Under the pieces are notes generated by a model that was not told the DNA's origin, did not search any database, and saw nothing but the letters and a program-made list of their open reading frames with translations. From CAYJPK01 sp964372035 (GTDB taxonomy: Bacteria; Desulfobacterota; Desulfovibrionia; Desulfovibrionales; Desulfovibrionaceae): 19,599 nt of DNA. The stretch lies in the NCBI GenBank assembly GCA_964372035.1, contig CAYJPK010000037.1:1-19599 (forward strand), written 5' to 3'. Position 1 is the first letter of the stretch. Each line of letters starts with the position of its first letter. Positions 16,207 through 19,599 of the stretch are shown piece by piece. The position numbers and the translations under genes were made by a program.

Positions 16207-17393
16207 TATTTATTCTCTTTTTTATCTCTGCTCACTGTTTTAGCTTTTCCACTTTGATTTTTAGGCTTTGCTTTATTTGCAGTTGAGCTTTTAACTTCAC
16301 TCGTAGCTTTAGTACTCTTTTCCTTGCTTGGGCTTTCTTTCGATATTTTTGGATAATCTAAAACAGGCAACTTATCAACTGCATCTCTTAACATTTGTTC
16401 TGTTATCCCACGTTTTTGTAAACGCTCTCTATAAGCTTTTAATGCTTTTTCTTTTTGAATTTCAAGTTCTTTTTCTAATTTCAAATCAGCTTCTTCTTTA
16501 ACTTTTTCAGTTGCCATATTAACTGCCTCCATTTTTTCATGTTCAGCTTCATTTTGGCATAGTTTTGTAATCGCATATGCACCACCAAGAACTACCGGCA
16601 AAAATCCTGCAATGAATGGAACTGTTTCAAGAGCATCTTGCGTATACTCACTTGCAGCCTTTGTTCCTAAATTTTCATTCATTCCAAGATATTTAAACTC
16701 CTGCTTAGAAATATAGAGCCAAGCAGAGCCTCCCATTTCACGCTCACCATAAACATGTTGAACGTAACTAACATCTTCTAACAAGCGTTTTTTAGCTAGT
16801 TGCAAAAGTTCACTCCGCTTACCAAATACCAATGCGCCTGTTGGACAAATTTCAATACAGGCTGGGATTTTTCCATCTTTTAATCTATCCTTGCACATGG
16901 TGCATTTTTGAACCAGTGGATTTAATGCCTCTGTATACTCATAGCCAGGAATACTATAAGGGCAAGCTATAATGCAATATCTACAACCAACACAAATACT
17001 TGCATCATACGAAACAACTCCACTGCTTTCTTTTTTAAATGCTCCAGACAGACAAGCATTTGCACAAGCAGGCTCATTGCAATGATTGCATTGCTGTTTG
17101 CGAAAGACAGTTTTTGAATTATGCATATACTTATTTACAACAGTCCAGTCATATGCTGATGTGCGTCTTTCTTTATCTAACACATCAAAATCATCATAGT
17201 TTTGTTGTGGCAATTTATTGAAGCTTGCACAAGCTTCTTCACATTTTCGACAACCTATGCATAGACTAGTATCGTGCAAAACACCAAAACCATCTGATTG
17301 CGCCTTAACCGATAAAGCTGCCGCAACTTTATTTGGCACTGAACATGTTCCCCCGGCAGCTGTCAGCAGTGTCAAAAAAGTTCTTCTTTTCAT
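16206..17393 (-). CDS. hmcB: HmcB, membrane-anchored four-cluster ferredoxin subunit
   Basis: The 395-residue protein has an N-terminal twin-arginine-like signal (MKRRTFLTLL), implying folded export. Four [4Fe-4S] cysteine sets follow: C45/48/51/55, C102/105/110/114, C134/137/140/144 and C164/167/179/183, in the HybA/DmsB order. One transmembrane helix (258-277) anchors it. The remaining ~118 residues are a charged helical segment, then a Lys/Ser/Ala-rich disordered tail that should sit on the opposite side of the membrane. It should pass electrons from HmcA to HmcC. GGGAG precedes the ATG by about nine bases, and the stop overlaps the hmcC start. Confidence 0.92.
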   Translation of the reverse strand: MKRRTFLTLLTAAGGTCSVPNKVAAALSVKAQSDGFGVLHDTSLCIGCRKCEEACASFNKLPQQNYDDFDVLDKERRTSAYDWTVVNKYMHNSKTVFRKQQCNHCNEPACANACLSGAFKKESSGVVSYDASICVGCRYCIIACPYSIPGYEYTEALNPLVQKCTMCKDRLKDGKIPACIEICPTGALVFGKRSELLQLAKKRLLEDVSYVQHVYGEREMGGSAWLYISKQEFKYLGMNENLGTKAASEYTQDALETVPFIAGFLPVVLGGAYAITKLCQNEAEHEKMEAVNMATEKVKEEADLKLEKELEIQKEKALKAYRERLQKRGITEQMLRDAVDKLPVLDYPKISKESPSKEKSTKATSEVKSSTANKAKPKNQSGKAKTVSRDKKENK

Positions 17394-17465
17394 TTAAAAC
17401 TCCCATTTGGATAATATGCAACATATACTACTACTTAATATGTCACATACACAGTGAAACAAAAA

Positions 17466-19088
17466 TCATTTTTTTAAGACATGACAATAACCACAATCAG
17501 TTGAATTAACTTTTTCAATTTGCATTTTTTCATGGCATTTCATACAGTTATTATGATATGCTACTTTTAGTGATGGTATATCATTTATAATATCATTTTC
17601 ACGCCCGTGACAACTTTCACAAGCGGGCGGATTTTCGACAAAAAAGTTTGACATGCCAGTATTATGATGACATGCAACGCACATTGTAAAATCATTATGA
17701 AAGCTTGAAGCTAAATTACTGTTTTCAGTTCTTTTGATTAAAGCATCGTAAATCTGCCTATGTGGAAATTTAACTGCGCCATATTCATTTGATAACACAT
17801 CAATCTCAACAATTTCAGGTATTTTTGATAATTTTTCGTCGTTTATACCTAATTCTTCAATATCAATATGACAAACACTACAATTATCAACTTTAGCATT
17901 TACCGCTATAAAATTATTATGACACCCGCTACAATTTATATCTTTTTCAGCCTGCAAATTATGACATCCAACACATGAATTATCTGCTTTTTTGCTATGC
18001 ATTGCAGTATATGAATTTACAAAATTTCCATTTATACTTCCCTGTTCAGTATGACAAGCTGAACAAGATGAAATTTGCTTATGGTGACAAGTTGAACAGC
18101 TCAAATTAGCATTCTGATGAGCTTTATGATTGAAATAAACTTGAGCCTTAAATTCTTTATGCTCTATTTTTTTTTCACCATTAACATTAAAGTAAATATC
18201 TTCAACTTGATTATATTTCACATTATTTGTTTGCAGTTTATTATATTCTTCTAAGTCTTTTTGTAAATTTTCATTATGGCAAGCCGTGCAAGATATCGGT
18301 ACAATAGAGTTTAAATATAAATTGTTTGAAGCTGAAGCGTTAATAACAAGCTTTGCTTTTTCATCATTTTTTGCTTGCTCAAAAACTCCAGACTCTTTCG
18401 CAATTTCATAGTGGCAACCAAGACAAAGTAAATGCTCTGCACTTTGCAAGGGTATTATATAGCTGGCTTCATTATCACTTACATTTTGTCCAAAAGCTTT
18501 ATGACAGGTTTCACAATTTTGCTTACTAAAATTAGTATTAATTAAAAGTTTTTTTGCATCAAAATCATGGTGACATCGTTCACAAGCTAAGTCTAAATCA
18601 TTACTATGATAATTATGCAAATAGCCACTAAATTCAAGTGTTTTACTTTGATGCGAACTTGCTAGCGTTTGAACCTTGACTATATTTTCATCATGGCAAG
18701 TTCTACATTCTAAAAGTTTTGGACCACGATTGAAGTCATTATGGCAAGAAATACAATTTTTGTGAAACTCATCTTTTAGCGTTACAGCCTTAGATTGTTT
18801 ATCTATATTCTTAAATTTAGTATTAAAGTATTGACCATTAGAATTTTGATCATGGCAGGTTGAACAATCCTTACCCATACTTGCAATTTTTGTTTCATGT
18901 AAAAGGTGATCAAATGCAACCACAGGCATTTCACTATTCATTGAATTAATATCAATCAAAATGTAGCGAGTTGAACTATTTAGATTGGATTTGGAAAATG
19001 AATTAGTATTTGCGTAAGAGAATGCACTAAAAAAAATTAGTGTAAAAAACAGAAAAAAACTTGATCGCATACTTGTAATTTTATGCAT
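17466..19088 (-). CDS. hmcA: HmcA, 16-haem high-molecular-weight cytochrome c
   Basis: The 540-residue protein has a Sec signal peptide (1-26, SYA cleavage) and exactly 16 CxxCH haem sites, with first cysteines at 75, 112, 128, 169, 192, 222, 267, 331, 342, 372, 386, 403, 470, 490, 515 and 532. This is the number in Desulfovibrio HmcA. Cytochrome-c3-type partner histidines precede several sites (FDHLLH near 59, FNHKAH near 319, KFPHR near 440). An insert between sites 7 and 8 (270-318) lacks haems. HmcA receives electrons from hydrogenase/cytochrome c3 in the periplasm and passes them to HmcB. AAGGA lies seven bases before the ATG. It is the first gene of the operon. Confidence 0.96.
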   Translation of the reverse strand: MHKITSMRSSFFLFFTLIFFSAFSYANTNSFSKSNLNSSTRYILIDINSMNSEMPVVAFDHLLHETKIASMGKDCSTCHDQNSNGQYFNTKFKNIDKQSKAVTLKDEFHKNCISCHNDFNRGPKLLECRTCHDENIVKVQTLASSHQSKTLEFSGYLHNYHSNDLDLACERCHHDFDAKKLLINTNFSKQNCETCHKAFGQNVSDNEASYIIPLQSAEHLLCLGCHYEIAKESGVFEQAKNDEKAKLVINASASNNLYLNSIVPISCTACHNENLQKDLEEYNKLQTNNVKYNQVEDIYFNVNGEKKIEHKEFKAQVYFNHKAHQNANLSCSTCHHKQISSCSACHTEQGSINGNFVNSYTAMHSKKADNSCVGCHNLQAEKDINCSGCHNNFIAVNAKVDNCSVCHIDIEELGINDEKLSKIPEIVEIDVLSNEYGAVKFPHRQIYDALIKRTENSNLASSFHNDFTMCVACHHNTGMSNFFVENPPACESCHGRENDIINDIPSLKVAYHNNCMKCHEKMQIEKVNSTDCGYCHVLKK

Positions 19089-19181
19089 GGCTAATCCTTA
19101 GCGCAGATTACATTAACGAAATATTGTTACTGAAAATTACCCTGCAAAAAGCCAAAATCACACTAAGAGCAAAAAACACAA

Positions 19182-19210
19182 ACAATACATCATATTCTAA
19201 TTTCGGACAA
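19182..19210 (-). promoter_or_regulatory. Candidate promoter of the hmc operon
   Basis: On the minus strand TTGTCC (19210-19205) and TATTGT (19187-19182) are 17 bases apart. Transcription would begin near 19175, giving a leader of about 87 bases. The match is moderate. No Rex- or FNR-type palindrome was recognised at this site. Confidence 0.4.
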
Positions 19211-19251
19211 TATTGCAATTATTGAAAGCAATATAAGGCACACACTGCTAG

Positions 19252-19315
19252 GCATAAGTGCAATTTTATTTAACTGCAAAATTCCAGAGCGAAAGAGCCT
19301 TTACTTAAGTTAATA
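19252..19315. repeat. Diverged direct repeat upstream of hmcA, copy A
   Basis: Positions 19252-19270 match 19466-19484 perfectly over 19 bases. The similarity continues without gaps for 45 more bases (28 identical). Overall 47 of 64 positions agree. Its first hairpin is degenerate compared with copy B. No coding potential is apparent. Confidence 0.75.
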
Positions 19316-19407
19316 CTCGCAATCTAAACTTAAAAAAACTATAAGGCATGATATATTTATGTTTAACTCAACTTAGCAACTTAATTGGACTTTGTCAATT
19401 ACAACTA

Positions 19408-19431
19408 TAGTAATTTCAGATGAAATTACTA
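19408..19431. repeat. 24-base palindrome upstream of hmcA
   Basis: Eleven-base arms (19408-19418 and 19421-19431) pair perfectly around two bases (GA). One half-site, extended to 16 bases (19406-19421), recurs in reverse complement at 775-790, in front of the zinc-ribbon protein gene. It could be an operator for a dimeric regulator or part of a repeat family. Confidence 0.7.
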
Positions 19432-19465
19432 TCATTGACTGCGCTAGCAGGCAATCATTGCGAAA

Positions 19466-19529
19466 GCATAAGTGCAATTTTATTGCACTGTTAAGTGCTG
19501 GAGCAAGTGTGACTTTGCTTACGTTGATG
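19466..19529. repeat. Diverged direct repeat upstream of hmcA, copy B with strong hairpin
   Basis: The second copy contains a perfect eight-base-pair hairpin with a three-base loop (AGTGCAAT 19471-19478, ATTGCACT 19482-19489), and a second, bulged hairpin near 19503-19520. The spacing between the start of copy A and copy B is 214 bases. Confidence 0.75.
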
Positions 19530-19556
19530 GTAGTTATGTCAACTTAAAATACTATA

Positions 19557-19599
19557 TAGTCGATGATGAAAAACATGTTAACATGTTGTAATAAAAAAA
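19557..19599. repeat. Right copy of 43-base window-terminal inverted repeat
   Basis: Exact reverse complement of 10-52, running to the last base of the window. It contains the same 16-base palindrome (19572-19587). Its outer end is truncated by the window. Confidence 0.9.

Larger units (their letters stand above)
19089..19599. other. Non-coding region upstream of hmcA, 511 bases
   Basis: No open reading frame of convincing length is seen on either strand up to the window end. It holds the candidate hmc promoter, the two diverged repeats, the 24-base palindrome and the terminal repeat. Other parts (19315-19405) show nothing recognisable. Sequence beyond the window end is missing, so a neighbouring divergent gene cannot be excluded. 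Confidence 0.6.

Noticed and set aside
19252..19529. CRISPR array or integron attC sites
   Set aside because: There are only two diverged copies 214 bases apart, with no regular spacers, no cas or integrase gene and no RYYYAAC/GTTRRRY ends.
10..19599. Terminal inverted repeats as ends of a transposon or linear plasmid
   Set aside because: There is no transposase, integrase or replication gene, the content is ordinary chromosomal genes, and 19.5 kb with a repeat cut by the window end fits a contig boundary better.

Overview
The window is AT-rich (roughly one third G+C by eye) chromosomal DNA with densely packed, mostly minus-strand genes. The strongest taxonomic signal is a complete hmcABCDEF operon, the high-molecular-weight cytochrome c transmembrane electron-transfer complex known from Desulfovibrio. 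Together with a DUF3467 protein, a large single chemoreceptor and secreted FG-GAP-like proteins, it suggests a low-G+C member of the Desulfovibrionales. The genus cannot be fixed from sequence alone.

Layout. Positions 1-80 hold one copy of a 43-base repeat that returns inverted at the very end of the window. On the minus strand follow a two-helix membrane protein with a C-terminal zinc ribbon (81-701), a strong bidirectional terminator (847-890), a chemoreceptor with HAMP and PAS domains (917-3412) and a DUF3467 protein (3945-4262). The 4263-4783 gap holds a candidate small RNA gene on the minus strand (about 4453-4587) with its own promoter and terminator, plus the promoter of the next gene. 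On the plus strand, 4784-6430 encodes a secreted FG-GAP/VCBS-like protein ending at a bidirectional terminator.

Positions 6618-11755 form a tight minus-strand operon. In transcription order it encodes a HlyD-type membrane fusion protein, TrmI (tRNA m1A58 methyltransferase), an ABC-F ATPase, TrmH (tRNA Gm18 methyltransferase) and a METTL21-like methyltransferase. Three of these five products act on RNA or the ribosome, so the operon has a translation and RNA-modification theme. A plus-strand lipoprotein (12008-12673) then converges on the hmc operon.

The hmc operon (19088 down to 12718) encodes a 16-haem periplasmic cytochrome (HmcA), a membrane-anchored four-cluster ferredoxin (HmcB), an NrfD-type integral membrane protein (HmcC), a 25-residue single-helix peptide in the HmcD position, a NarI-like cytochrome b (HmcE) and a cytoplasmic HdrD-like iron-sulfur protein (HmcF). 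In Desulfovibrio this complex moves electrons from periplasmic hydrogenase/cytochrome c3 across the membrane. The 511 bases upstream of hmcA contain a candidate promoter, two diverged copies of a hairpin-forming repeat, a 24-base palindrome and the terminal inverted repeat.

No tRNA, rRNA, CRISPR array, insertion sequence or phage gene was seen. The least explained parts are the non-coding elements: the candidate small RNA, the structured repeats before hmcA and the inverted repeat bounding the window.
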